From assembly GCF_023702715.1 (NCBI RefSeq), contig NZ_CP098480.1, positions 806,001 through 870,000 on the forward strand: a DNA stretch of 64,000 bases. The letters are read 5' to 3'. Below the pieces are notes generated by a model, which saw nothing but the letters and a program-made list of their open reading frames with translations, was not told the DNA's origin and did no database searches. The position numbers and the translations under genes were made by a program. This DNA comes from Acinetobacter sp. C32I. Its GTDB lineage: Bacteria; Pseudomonadota; Gammaproteobacteria; Pseudomonadales; Moraxellaceae. Position 1 is the first letter of the stretch, and the number at the start of each line of letters is the position of its first letter. Below are positions 19,794 through 29,475 of the stretch, one piece after another.

Positions 19794-21578
19794 ATGCAAT
19801 CACTTGCCAATCGGTTGGCGATGCAACATTTCGTCAATGCATATACGCAAGAAACTGGCAAAGGTCACTTGCTAGATAACAGTCAGCAAAGTCCACAACA
19901 ACAAGCGTTTAGCCAAGGTTTGACGCTGTTATCAATCCCTATCCATTCTATTCAAGCGCAATGTAATTTTCCTTTATCTTATGTCAGTCGAGTCGGGCGA
20001 CATCGTTTAGCAGATCTTCCACAAATTATTATCCATGGACAAGTCAAACCATTTAGTACAGTTGCAATCGTCGGGCTATTGCTTGAGGAGTTGGTTTTTG
20101 AATCCTCTATTCCATTAGATGCAGCTTCTTTGCTGGAGAAGTGGATTCAGAGCCGTGATGCATTACAGCAGTTTTTATTACAGCGTGAAGCTGATTTTGA
20201 TGATCTGGTTAAGGCAGGTCAGAGTTTTATTGAAACCGAACAGGCACTGATTCTGGGGCATAGCATGCACCCAGCACCGAAAAGTAGAACGGGTTTTGTG
20301 CATGAAGACTGGTTAAAGTTTTCACCTGAACATAAAGGCAAGACGCAACTACATTATTGGCTGGTGCATCAGGACTATATTTCAGAAGGCAGCGCTACGG
20401 ATGAAAGTATTTCAGCTCAATTAAAAACAGCGTTACAGTGGTATTTGTCTGAAAATGATCTCAATCTGCTCAAGACTCACACAGCATATAAATTACTCCC
20501 ATTACATCCTTGGCAAGCCCGCTATTTGCAAAGTAAGCCTTGGTTTGAGCGTTTAAAACAAACGGGGCAGTTAATTGATGTAGGCTTACGAGGCTGGCAA
20601 TTTTCTCCAACCACTTCGATCCGAACACTGGCGAGTTTTAATGCGCCATGGATGGTAAAACCATCACTTTCGGTGATGATCACCAACTCTATTCGAGTCA
20701 ATTTAGCGAAAGAATGCCACCGTGGTGAACTCACTCATCGTCTATGGCACAGCGAATTTGGTCAGAATATTTTAAAGCAGTGCCCAAGCTTAAAAGCAGT
20801 GAATGATCCAGCATGGATTGCTTTGAAAATTGATGATGAGGTGGTGAATGAAAGTATCTGTATTTTCCGCGATCAGCCATTCCATCCTCAACAGCAAGTT
20901 ACTTGTATTGCATCCTTATGTCAGGATCATCCAAATAAACCTCTAAATCGTTTTAATGCTTTATTCGCAAAAATTGCAAAAGCACATCACGGAACCGATT
21001 TCTCAGAAATTGCTTTGGATTGGTTTAATCGTTTCCTTGAAGTCAGTTTGCAACCGTTGATGTATGTCTATCATCGCCATGGCATGGCATTTGAATCACA
21101 TCAGCAGAATGTGCTGTTAGAACTAGAGAATCATTTCCCCAAAACCTTATGGCTACGTGATAACCAAGGTTTTTATTATATCGAAGAGTTTGCCACTGAA
21201 ATTCTGCAAGCGCTGCCTGAGCTAAAAGAAAAAGCGTTTGCCGTCGGGCCTAAAGATTTCGTGGATGAACGTTTTAGTTATTATTTCTTTGGCAATACCT
21301 TGTTCGGCATTATCAATGCGATTGGTGCAACAGGCTATATTACTGAGGATGAATTACTTGGGCATCTAACAAGTTTCTTGCAGGAACAATTGCAGCAATA
21401 TCCAGACAGTACTTTATTACAGGGATTATTGTTTAATGCAACATTGCCTTATAAAGGTAATTTGCTCACACGTTTACATGAATTAGATGAGCTGATTGCG
21501 CCTGTCGAGAACCAATCTGTCTATGTCGAACTGCCAAATCCGTTGCGTATTTCACAGAAGGATGTCAGTTATGCTTGA
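19794..21578 (+). CDS. acbA: NIS siderophore synthetase, AcbA-like (IucA/IucC family)
   Basis: A 594-residue IucA/IucC-family synthetase. The frame is open from 19719, but the ATG at 19794 follows AGAGGA and is preferred. NIS motifs are ILGHSMHPAPKSRTGF (ATP/substrate site), LLPLHPWQARYL, SPTTSIRTLASF and RHGMAFESHQQNVLLE. In acinetoferrin assembly two such enzymes condense citrate with N-hydroxylated, acylated 1,3-diaminopropane. It opens the eight-gene operon under Fur-box control. The assignment rests on motifs plus gene order acbABCD-actBCAD. Confidence 0.88.
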   Translation: MQSLANRLAMQHFVNAYTQETGKGHLLDNSQQSPQQQAFSQGLTLLSIPIHSIQAQCNFPLSYVSRVGRHRLADLPQIIIHGQVKPFSTVAIVGLLLEELVFESSIPLDAASLLEKWIQSRDALQQFLLQREADFDDLVKAGQSFIETEQALILGHSMHPAPKSRTGFVHEDWLKFSPEHKGKTQLHYWLVHQDYISEGSATDESISAQLKTALQWYLSENDLNLLKTHTAYKLLPLHPWQARYLQSKPWFERLKQTGQLIDVGLRGWQFSPTTSIRTLASFNAPWMVKPSLSVMITNSIRVNLAKECHRGELTHRLWHSEFGQNILKQCPSLKAVNDPAWIALKIDDEVVNESICIFRDQPFHPQQQVTCIASLCQDHPNKPLNRFNALFAKIAKAHHGTDFSEIALDWFNRFLEVSLQPLMYVYHRHGMAFESHQQNVLLELENHFPKTLWLRDNQGFYYIEEFATEILQALPELKEKAFAVGPKDFVDERFSYYFFGNTLFGIINAIGATGYITEDELLGHLTSFLQEQLQQYPDSTLLQGLLFNATLPYKGNLLTRLHELDELIAPVENQSVYVELPNPLRISQKDVSYA

Positions 21579-23052
21579 TTTTATTGGAATTGGTCTAGGG
21601 CCATTTAATCTGAGTCTGGCCAGCCTGCTGCATAATAAAAGCACACTGAACTATGCAATTTTCGAACAGAAAGCCCAGTTTGACTGGCATGCAGGGATGC
21701 AGTTACCCAATACGGTATTGCAAGTGCCGTTTATGGCAGATCTGGTCTCAATGGTTGATCCAACTAGCCCATTTAGCTTTTTGAATTATCTACGTCATCA
21801 GCAACGTTTATATAAATTTTACTTTTTAGAACAGCCGCATATTCCACGTTGTGAGTATAACCATTACTGTCAATGGGTTGCAGAACAACTTGATTGTATC
21901 GAATATCAATCTCGTGTTTTGAAGATCGAGCCTCAAACCATTGGTTTTAAAGTTGTGGTGGAATCGGAGGGTGTTCAGCACAGTTATTTATGCCGTCATC
22001 TGGTCATCGGAAGCGGTAATGTACCTTACTTGCCTGAATGCTTGGCCAAAGTGCAGCAACAGCAACCACAAAAATGTCTGCATTCTGCACAATATATGAC
22101 GCATGCTGATACAGATTTACACGGCGATGTTGTGGTACTTGGTTCAGGGCAATCCGCGGCTGAAGTCTTTATTGATCTGTTTGATGAGCAGCAAGATACA
22201 GCCAATCATCAGTTCGACTTACACTGGTTTACTCGTTCTCAGGGCTTCTTCCCAATGGAATATGCACCATTGGGGCTGGAACATTTTAGCCCAGACTATG
22301 CACAGCATTTTTATGCTTTGCCAGCTGAAAAGAAAGAGCAACAATTGCAGCAGCAGTCTTTGCTATACAAGGGCATCAGTGCAAAGACCATCCGTGAAAT
22401 CTATCAAAAACTTTATCACCGTAGCATTGCGGGTCAAAGTTTGCAGACACATTTGCATAGCCAATGTGATTTGAAAGATGCAGAAGTCTTAGATACGCAA
22501 AAAATTCGACTGCATTTCCAACATCGTGCTACGACACAGGCTTTCCATTTAGATTGTGATTTTCTGGTTGCTGCAACAGGTTACTTCACCCCTGATTTTG
22601 GTTTTATGCAGTTGCTGAAACCTTATATTGAATTTGATCATAAACAGCGTTGGCAAATCACTGAAGACTATCGTGTTGTACATCATCTAAATGGTCATAT
22701 TTTTGTCCAGAATCAGGAAATGCATAGCCATGGGGTCGGTACACCTGACTTAGGGCTTGGCGCTTATCGTGCAGCGACGATTATTAACCAGTTGCTTGGT
22801 GAGTCGCTTTATGAACTTGATCAGCAGGCGCAGACCTTCCAGCATTTTGAGCTCACTCAGAATCCTAAAATCCAAATGGCAGATGACCAAGCACTTTCAG
22901 TCGAGGGTGTTTCTGAAAAAGCTGTGAGCCAAAACCAGTCTATTTTAAAGAAAACAGAACAGAGCACGATTACAACGCATGCAGGTAGTCGTTGTGCAAA
23001 TACACGTACACAAACTGTGTCTGTACATTCAACTTATGAGAAATTGATATGA
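21571..23052 (+). CDS. acbB: Diamine/lysine N-monooxygenase, AcbB-like
   Basis: A 493-residue flavin N-hydroxylase of the IucD/SidA type. The start ATG at 21571 follows AGAAGGA and overlaps the acbA stop by 8 bases. FAD motif GIGLGPFNLSLA is at the N terminus, the NADPH motif is VLGSGQSAAEVFIDL, and the ATGY segment (VAATGYFTPDF) is present. By family it hydroxylates a primary amine; in this cluster 1,3-diaminopropane is the expected substrate. The last 80 residues after the catalytic core are variable and of unclear use. Confidence 0.88.
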   Translation: MLDFIGIGLGPFNLSLASLLHNKSTLNYAIFEQKAQFDWHAGMQLPNTVLQVPFMADLVSMVDPTSPFSFLNYLRHQQRLYKFYFLEQPHIPRCEYNHYCQWVAEQLDCIEYQSRVLKIEPQTIGFKVVVESEGVQHSYLCRHLVIGSGNVPYLPECLAKVQQQQPQKCLHSAQYMTHADTDLHGDVVVLGSGQSAAEVFIDLFDEQQDTANHQFDLHWFTRSQGFFPMEYAPLGLEHFSPDYAQHFYALPAEKKEQQLQQQSLLYKGISAKTIREIYQKLYHRSIAGQSLQTHLHSQCDLKDAEVLDTQKIRLHFQHRATTQAFHLDCDFLVAATGYFTPDFGFMQLLKPYIEFDHKQRWQITEDYRVVHHLNGHIFVQNQEMHSHGVGTPDLGLGAYRAATIINQLLGESLYELDQQAQTFQHFELTQNPKIQMADDQALSVEGVSEKAVSQNQSILKKTEQSTITTHAGSRCANTRTQTVSVHSTYEKLI

Positions 23053-24866
23053 ACTTTGCAACTTTAAAAATTAATCAGCAGCAATGGCGTGCCGCTGGAC
23101 AGCGTCTCATTGAAATGGCGATTGCAGAGTTTCTATATGAAGAAATTATTGAAGTTAAAGCCTTATCAGCAGGACGTTATCAGTTAGATTTAGGCAATCG
23201 TCATTATGAATTCCAAGGTCACCCATATTTACTTGGACACTGGAATATTCAGGAAGGCTCAGTACGTGATGTAAGCAATGGTCAGCACAGTGATCAGCCT
23301 GCTTGGAATTTACATGAGTTTATCGTCGCAATGTCTGACAAGGCGAATGTAAAGCCATTCACCAAGGCATATTTGATTAAGGAAATGAATAATACCTGGT
23401 TGGCAGAAGCGCATCTATTTAATGAAGCGCGTTTACCAAGCACAGCGGTGCTGACTGAACCGCACTATAAAGTTGAAGGCATGTTACGTGGTCACCCTTG
23501 GCTGATTATGAGCAAAGGCCGCATGGGCTTTGGTTATGATGATTATTTAAGTGCTGCACCAGAGCTATCACCAGAAGTCAAAGTATTATGGTTGGCCGTA
23601 CATCGTGATTTGGCTGAGTTCCGCAGTACAGAGCATTGGGATGCCTGTGGTTTATATCAACATGAATTTGATGCCAATGAGCTGCAACAGTTCATCCAAA
23701 TTTTGAAAGAAAAGAATTTAGATCCGCAAAATTACTTTTTGATTCCTGTACATGCTTGGCAATGGCATCAGTGGCTGGTTCCAACTTACGCCAATGAAAT
23801 TGTCGACCAAAAAATTATTGAGCTGAACATTAGCCAAGATAGCTATGTGCCAATGCAGTCTATCCGGACATTATGCAACACATCAAACCTACAACGTCAT
23901 TACATTAAGCTGCCGGTCAGTATTTTCAATACCGCTGTTTATCGTGGACTCCCATCAAAACGTAACCTTGCAGCGCCAGCTGTAACTGCATGGTTAAAGC
24001 AAATCCATCAGCAAGATCAAGACCTACAAAAAACTGGCGTGATTTTCTTGGGTGAAGTGGCAACCTTAACCATTCACCAACCTTGTTTTGACCGAATTGA
24101 AGGTGCACCTTATCAATTTAAAGAATTGTTTGGTTGCTTGTGGCGTGAAAGTGTCGATCGCTATGTTGATCCATCACAACAAGTGCTTTCTCAAGCAGCA
24201 CTATTACACCGAGATATTTCAGGTCAATCGATTCTAAGCGTGTTGATTCAAGCTTCTGGTCTAAGTCCTTTGGCATGGTTAGCACAATTTGCCCAAGTCT
24301 GCCTCAGTCCGTTACTGCTTTGCCTGTATCGCTACGGCTTAGCTTTTTCACCGCATGGCGAAAACACCATGTTGGTACATGAAAATGGTGTGCCAAAAGC
24401 CTTGGTATTAAAAGACTTCATTGATGACATCAATTTAGTGGATGAGGATTTCCCTGAATTGGCTCACTTGCCATCTGAAGGCGGTTTGTTATTACGTCAT
24501 GAAGCAACAGATTTAAGTCATTTCATTTTCACTGGGCTGTTCATGGTGCATTACCGTTATATCTGTAATGTGTTCTTACAAGATTATCCAGAATATTCAG
24601 AACTTGATTTCTGGCAGACCATTTCCAACACCATTGTTGCGTTTAACCAACAGCATCCAGAATTGGCTGAACGAGCTGAAAAATTTGCCATGCTGCGCCC
24701 AACGTACACCAAAATTTGTTTAAACCGTGTTCGTTTATTTACCACCAGTTATAACGATGAAGCAGAGCGTCCTGTGCCTGTTTTCCTTGATCCAATTGCA
24801 AATCCAGTTAGCCCTGAAACATTGGCTGAATGGTCAGCTCAACAAGCTGAATCGAAAGCGGGTTAA
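23049..24866 (+). CDS. acbC: NIS siderophore synthetase, AcbC-like (IucC type)
   Basis: A 605-residue second IucA/IucC synthetase. Its ATG overlaps the acbB stop (ATGA), indicating translational coupling. Motifs are LRGHPWLIMSKGRMGFGYDDY, IPVHAWQWHQWLVP, SIRTLCNTSNLQRHYIKLPV, HRDISGQSIL and RYGLAFSPHGENTMLV. It likely performs the second amide-forming condensation onto the citrate half-product. Similar in length to AcbA but clearly diverged from it. Confidence 0.88.
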   Translation: MNFATLKINQQQWRAAGQRLIEMAIAEFLYEEIIEVKALSAGRYQLDLGNRHYEFQGHPYLLGHWNIQEGSVRDVSNGQHSDQPAWNLHEFIVAMSDKANVKPFTKAYLIKEMNNTWLAEAHLFNEARLPSTAVLTEPHYKVEGMLRGHPWLIMSKGRMGFGYDDYLSAAPELSPEVKVLWLAVHRDLAEFRSTEHWDACGLYQHEFDANELQQFIQILKEKNLDPQNYFLIPVHAWQWHQWLVPTYANEIVDQKIIELNISQDSYVPMQSIRTLCNTSNLQRHYIKLPVSIFNTAVYRGLPSKRNLAAPAVTAWLKQIHQQDQDLQKTGVIFLGEVATLTIHQPCFDRIEGAPYQFKELFGCLWRESVDRYVDPSQQVLSQAALLHRDISGQSILSVLIQASGLSPLAWLAQFAQVCLSPLLLCLYRYGLAFSPHGENTMLVHENGVPKALVLKDFIDDINLVDEDFPELAHLPSEGGLLLRHEATDLSHFIFTGLFMVHYRYICNVFLQDYPEYSELDFWQTISNTIVAFNQQHPELAERAEKFAMLRPTYTKICLNRVRLFTTSYNDEAERPVPVFLDPIANPVSPETLAEWSAQQAESKAG

Positions 24867-24895
24867 GTCTTTTTCTAAATTTATAAAGGTTCGAT

Positions 24896-25534
24896 ATGAA
24901 AACTATTTCTCAGCAATTACCAGATTATTTTGAATACCACGAAGATGGCACACAATACTACTTACGCCAAGTGCAATACCCACAAGATATTCCTTTGCTA
25001 CATCAATGGATGCATGAGCCACATGTCATTCCACAGTGGCAATTGAATAAGTCAGAATTGGATTTACAGGTTTACTTCGACAAGATGCTGGCAGATGACC
25101 ATCAACGTTTATTGATTGTGGGTGTGGATGGCAAAGATGTGGGCTATACCGAGATCTATGAAGGTAAGCGTGATCGTTTAGGTCGTTATTACGAAGGTGA
25201 TGACAATGATCTCGGTTGGCATTTGCTATTTGGTGATAAATCTGTGTTTGGTAAGGGCTTTTTACGTCCAACCATTCGTTTGCTCAGCTTCTATATTTTT
25301 GAACATTCACAAGCGAAAAAAATTGTGGGTGAGCCTGATCATACTGTTAAACCTTATGCCGCTGTGGTTGCAGAACTCTGCTACGAAACTCAACGTTTAA
25401 TTCCTATGCCAGAAAAAACGGCAATGTTGTATTACTGCTTTAGAGAAACTTTTTATAACAAGTTTGGTGAATATTACCAAACGTCACAACAACAGCTAGC
25501 CAATCAGCCAGCCAAAATCCTGAGTGTTACATGA
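24896..25534 (+). CDS. acbD: Siderophore N-acyltransferase, AcbD-like (GNAT, IucB type)
   Basis: A 212-residue GNAT-fold enzyme. The IucB-like core includes YLRQVQYPQDIPLLHQWMHEPHV near the N terminus, DNDLGWHLLFGDKSVFGKGF, and VGEPDHTVKPYAAVVAELC. It starts after AAAGGT. In acinetoferrin biosynthesis an enzyme of this type transfers an octenoyl chain to the hydroxylamine; the acyl chain used here cannot be read from sequence. It overlaps the next gene by 4 bases. Confidence 0.85.
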   Translation: MKTISQQLPDYFEYHEDGTQYYLRQVQYPQDIPLLHQWMHEPHVIPQWQLNKSELDLQVYFDKMLADDHQRLLIVGVDGKDVGYTEIYEGKRDRLGRYYEGDDNDLGWHLLFGDKSVFGKGFLRPTIRLLSFYIFEHSQAKKIVGEPDHTVKPYAAVVAELCYETQRLIPMPEKTAMLYYCFRETFYNKFGEYYQTSQQQLANQPAKILSVT

Positions 25535-25902
25535 GCCTATCTATCAATGAGATGCACATCTTGGATATGCGCTTTGCTGCGCATGTCTCAGTGGCAGAAT
25601 TTGAGCAATGGTTAATACATATTCAACAATATTTCGAACAAAAAAGAAGTTTTGTGCTGATTATGCAAACCGAGCCGAACACTGAATTTCCCGAAGAATA
25701 TCGGGTGATTCAGGGGAAATGGTACAAACAATATAAACAAGATTTTTACCAGTATTGTTTAGGCCTTGCCCGAATTGCCCAAGATGAAGCAGATCGTATT
25801 CGATTAGACACGCCAGCTTTGCAAAAAGCCTGGCATGTTCCTTATTTTGTCAGTTTAGAAAAGACCGCTGCCGTGCAATGGGCGATGCAGAGGTACTTAT
25901 GA
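25531..25902 (+). CDS. actB: ActB-like small siderophore-cluster protein
   Basis: A 123-residue protein of unknown function, at the position of actB in the acinetoferrin operon. It has no signal peptide or membrane helix; sequence marks are DMRFAAHVSVAEFEQWL, LIMQTEPNTEFPEEYR and VPYFVSLEKTAAVQWAM. It overlaps both neighbours by ATGA junctions, so it is strictly coupled to the acyltransferase and the importer. The name rests on position more than on sequence recognition. Confidence 0.7.
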   Translation: MSLSINEMHILDMRFAAHVSVAEFEQWLIHIQQYFEQKRSFVLIMQTEPNTEFPEEYRVIQGKWYKQYKQDFYQYCLGLARIAQDEADRIRLDTPALQKAWHVPYFVSLEKTAAVQWAMQRYL

Positions 25903-27149
25903 ATCAACAAATAAAACCTGACCAAGATTTTCCAATCAAAACAGTCTCTGCACTGAGCTTATCTGTGGTGGTGGTGTTGTACCTTGCACATGCATTGCCG
26001 CTGTACTTTTACAATGTTGCCTTACCTGCGATTCTACGTCATCAAGGGGTCGATCTACGCTGGATTGGCATGTTGTCGCTGCTGTATATCCCTTGGGCAT
26101 TTAAGTTTTTTTGGGCACCCTTAATTGATCGTTTTTATTTTAAGGCACTTGGAAAACGCAAAACTTGGCTTTTATTCACCCAAGTAGCCTTGGTATTAGG
26201 TGTCGTTGCCTTGGCTTTGACACAATTCGATTATGGTCTAAGTGTATTTGTTATTGTCGGTTTATGGATTTCAACCTTTGCCGCAACCCAAGATATTGCG
26301 ATTGATGGTTATACCGTTGAAACCTTTTCTGAATCCGAATACCGATTAGGCAGTATGGCGCAAAGTATTGGCGTGGCACTGGGCAGTATGATTGGTGGTG
26401 CTGCAACTTTGTGGCTTTATCAATTGTATGGTTGGCAAACAGCGCTGATTTGTTTAGCTGCAATGACAGCATTGACCATGCTTGCAGTGTTTCAAATCAA
26501 AGAAAAAACCAATACTGAAAAAATTGCCAAACAAGCGCCGAGTCTGATTCGAGCCTTTAAGCGCCCTGAGATGCTATGGGCCTTGGCTTTGATTGTCTGT
26601 TATCGCGTAGTCGAAGCGCCAGCAATGGCCATGCTGAATCCGATGTTGATTGATCAAAAATGGTCATTGGCAGAGATTGGTGTACTGATGTCTGTGATTG
26701 GCGCGGGCATCGGGTTATTGGCAGCAGTGACAGCTGCGTTCCTGCTAAAAAAAATAGCAGCAACACAATTACTGATTTGGGCTGGTTGGGCACGCAGTTT
26801 GGTGTATGCCTTACTGGGCATCGCGGTCTTACTCAGCTGGTTTAATCAGTGGCAAATGTTATTGGGGCTATTTGTTGTGGTTATTTTGGCGATTCGCTAT
26901 ATCGCTATGACTGCTTTATATGCGCACTTCATGCATACCAGCTCTAAGGAACAAGCTGGAACAGACTTCACCATTTTGGTCTGTTTTGAACTCCTGGTTT
27001 ATTTCATTGGTGGTGCAATGTCTGGTTTCTTGGCCAAAGCATTTGGTTATGGAAATTTCTATCTCATTCTCGCAGCAGCATCTGTGTTGAGCGTCTTGCT
27101 CAGCCAAGTGTTAATCCACAAAGCAAAACAAACGGAACAACTCACCTAG
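25899..27149 (+). CDS. actC: Ferric siderophore importer, RhtX/FptX-type MFS (ActC-like)
   Basis: A 416-residue 12-helix permease. The frame is open from 25878, but the ATG at 25899 overlaps the previous stop (ATGA) and is preferred. The segment LRWIGMLSLLYIPWAFKFFWAPLIDR and the AmpG-like TQDIAIDGYTVE are typical of RhtX/FptX inner-membrane importers of ferric siderophores. It sits upstream of the outer-membrane receptor gene, completing a two-membrane import route. Confidence 0.87.
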   Translation: MNQQIKPDQDFPIKTVSALSLSVVVVLYLAHALPLYFYNVALPAILRHQGVDLRWIGMLSLLYIPWAFKFFWAPLIDRFYFKALGKRKTWLLFTQVALVLGVVALALTQFDYGLSVFVIVGLWISTFAATQDIAIDGYTVETFSESEYRLGSMAQSIGVALGSMIGGAATLWLYQLYGWQTALICLAAMTALTMLAVFQIKEKTNTEKIAKQAPSLIRAFKRPEMLWALALIVCYRVVEAPAMAMLNPMLIDQKWSLAEIGVLMSVIGAGIGLLAAVTAAFLLKKIAATQLLIWAGWARSLVYALLGIAVLLSWFNQWQMLLGLFVVVILAIRYIAMTALYAHFMHTSSKEQAGTDFTILVCFELLVYFIGGAMSGFLAKAFGYGNFYLILAAASVLSVLLSQVLIHKAKQTEQLT

Positions 27150-27158
27150 GGGTAATTT

Positions 27159-29426
27159 ATGAAAGTACGTTCACTTTCGACATCATTAACGCTGTTAAGC
27201 TTAGCAATCAGTACTCAGCTATATGCTCAAACAGTTGAAACAGATGCATCTGTTCAAACGACTGCTGCTGTAACAAGTCAAAAACCAACCCAACTTGCAC
27301 CTATTGTAGTGACAGCGTCGCGTTCAGCACAAAGTATTGCTGAAATTGCAGGTACGGTGTATCGCATTGAACAAGAAGATATTGCAAAACAAGCCGCTGC
27401 GGGTAAAAGTACAGCAGATATTTTAGGTTTACTTGTTCCATCGCTAACTCCAAGTTCTGGTACAACCAGTAACTATGGAATGACCATGCGTGGCCGTACA
27501 GTGCAATATATGATTGATGGTGTGCCACAAACGGGTTCGCGTGATAGCTCACGACAATTAAATAGTATTAGCCCAGATATGATTGAGCGTGTTGAAGTAG
27601 TCTCTGGTGCAAGTAGTATTTATGGTTCTGGTGCAACAGGTGGGATCATCAATATCATTACTAAAAAAGGGTCGACCGAGGGTGTTCATTTTGAGTCAAA
27701 ACTCGGTGTAACTTCAGGCGATAACTTTAAAAATGATGCCTTGGCTTATGAAGCATATCAATCTGCTGCATTTAAACAAGGGGACTGGAATGGTTTTCTC
27801 GGGGCAAGCTATACCAAACGCGGTGAGATTCAAGACAGTCATGGCGATCGAATTGGGCCTGAAGTTGCTCAGACTGACCGTCAAGATACGGAAACCATCG
27901 ATGTCAATGGTCGCTTGGGATGGCAGTTTGCTGATAAGCAAAGTATTAGCATTGGTGCACAATATTATAACGATGAACAAGATAGCGACTATGGTGCAGA
28001 CTATGGACCAGGCTTAGCTGTTTTACTTAGAGGTGCAAAACCAAGCCAGAAAGCTGTTAAAGGTTTGGAACTAGACAGTCAGCCAAGAACAAAACGTGCA
28101 GCTGTAAATGCGCAATATGAAAACCAAGATTTCTTTGGTCAGACTTTAAATGCAGAAGCTTACTATCGTACTGAAAAAGGTCGGTTTTATCCAAGTGCAA
28201 ACTATTTAGCACATGCAGCCCATCCTCAAAAAGGGATGTACATTGTTACTCAATCAGAAACTGATATTGATGTATTTGGAGCGCGTTTAGCTTTACAAAG
28301 CAAATTAAACCTTGCGGAACGCGCTTTACATCTCACTTATGGTGTCGATTATGACAAAGAAAAAGGCAAGCAAACCGCACAGCTTTATGATCTAAATACT
28401 TTTATGAGTAGTAATGGTCTGAAGTTCAAACCATTAAATAATTATGCTTTTGGTCCTGATGTAGATACTGAGAAGCTCGGTTTCTTCTTACAGAGTCAAT
28501 TTGAAGTCACTGATCGCTTAAATTTACAGGCAGGTGTTCGCCATGAACGAATAGATAGCCAAGTACAGGATTCTGTTCCATATTCGGAAGCGATGATTGC
28601 AGATTTTATTCCAACATATAATCCAATAACTTTAAAAGGTGGATCCGTAAAGCATGATGCAACACTTTTTAATGTTGGTGCACTTTATCATTTAACAGAT
28701 GCTCAACAAGTCTTTGCCAATTTCTCTCAAGGGGCAAACTTACCAGACGTACAACGTATGCTCAGAGACGTTCCTGCAAACTTTGTTGTAAGCAATCAAA
28801 CGATTGATCCAATTAAAGTGAATAGTTTTGAGCTAGGTTGGCGTCTACAAGACAATGCTTTAACCACGGGACTTACTGCGTTCTATAACAAATCGGATAA
28901 ATCTTTGAAATTTGGTCCACCAAATTTTGCAATCGAAGTGATTGATACCGATGAACGTGTTTATGGCCTAGAAGGTAATGTGAAGTATGCGGTGACTGAT
29001 GCATGGAATGTTGGTGGTACTTTGGCTTATACACGTGGTCAATTTAAAAATACCAGTGGTAAATGGCAAGAGTTAGATGCGATTCGTGTTGCACCGTTAA
29101 AAGGTACCGTTTATTCAGATTGGCAATTTAATGATGGTCTAGGTTTGCGTGTTCAAACTCTGGCTGTTGGGGGTACGGATAAAGCGCGTAAAGATGCAAT
29201 TGAGTATGGAAGCCGTCCACCAGCAGAAATTAAAGGTTTTGCAGTGATGGATGTGATTGCCAATGCGAAAGCGGGCCCTGGTACATTAGGATTTGGTGTT
29301 TATAACGTTTGGAATACCGATTATAAGTCTGTATATAGCCAAGCAGTTTCAACAGTGTATGGCGAAATTTCTAGCCTAGCTGCACAAGGTCGTACTTATG
29401 GTTTGAGCTATACCCTCAAATACTAA
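27159..29426 (+). CDS. actA: TonB-dependent ferric siderophore receptor (ActA-like)
   Basis: A 755-residue outer-membrane receptor. A signal peptide ending at QLYA (residues 1-23) is followed by a TonB-box-like APIVVTASRS, the plug domain (PDMIERVEVVSGASSIYGSGATGGIINIITKKG) and a beta-barrel ending in an aromatic-rich YGLSYTLKY. It is placed between importer and exporter as in actBCAD. Ferric acinetoferrin or a close relative is the expected ligand. Confidence 0.9.
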   Translation: MKVRSLSTSLTLLSLAISTQLYAQTVETDASVQTTAAVTSQKPTQLAPIVVTASRSAQSIAEIAGTVYRIEQEDIAKQAAAGKSTADILGLLVPSLTPSSGTTSNYGMTMRGRTVQYMIDGVPQTGSRDSSRQLNSISPDMIERVEVVSGASSIYGSGATGGIINIITKKGSTEGVHFESKLGVTSGDNFKNDALAYEAYQSAAFKQGDWNGFLGASYTKRGEIQDSHGDRIGPEVAQTDRQDTETIDVNGRLGWQFADKQSISIGAQYYNDEQDSDYGADYGPGLAVLLRGAKPSQKAVKGLELDSQPRTKRAAVNAQYENQDFFGQTLNAEAYYRTEKGRFYPSANYLAHAAHPQKGMYIVTQSETDIDVFGARLALQSKLNLAERALHLTYGVDYDKEKGKQTAQLYDLNTFMSSNGLKFKPLNNYAFGPDVDTEKLGFFLQSQFEVTDRLNLQAGVRHERIDSQVQDSVPYSEAMIADFIPTYNPITLKGGSVKHDATLFNVGALYHLTDAQQVFANFSQGANLPDVQRMLRDVPANFVVSNQTIDPIKVNSFELGWRLQDNALTTGLTAFYNKSDKSLKFGPPNFAIEVIDTDERVYGLEGNVKYAVTDAWNVGGTLAYTRGQFKNTSGKWQELDAIRVAPLKGTVYSDWQFNDGLGLRVQTLAVGGTDKARKDAIEYGSRPPAEIKGFAVMDVIANAKAGPGTLGFGVYNVWNTDYKSVYSQAVSTVYGEISSLAAQGRTYGLSYTLKY

Positions 29427-29433
29427 TCTAATC

Positions 29434-29465
29434 AAAAAGGCATCTGTTTAGATGCCTTTTCTTTT
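29434..29465 (+). terminator. Intrinsic terminator inside the siderophore operon
   Basis: AAAAGGCATCT (29435-29445) and AGATGCCTTTT (29450-29460) form a perfect 11-bp stem with a GTTT loop, followed by CTTTT. It lies between the receptor and exporter genes, so it should lower transcription of the exporter relative to the receptor. Confidence 0.8.
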
Positions 29466-29475
29466 GATGATTTTC

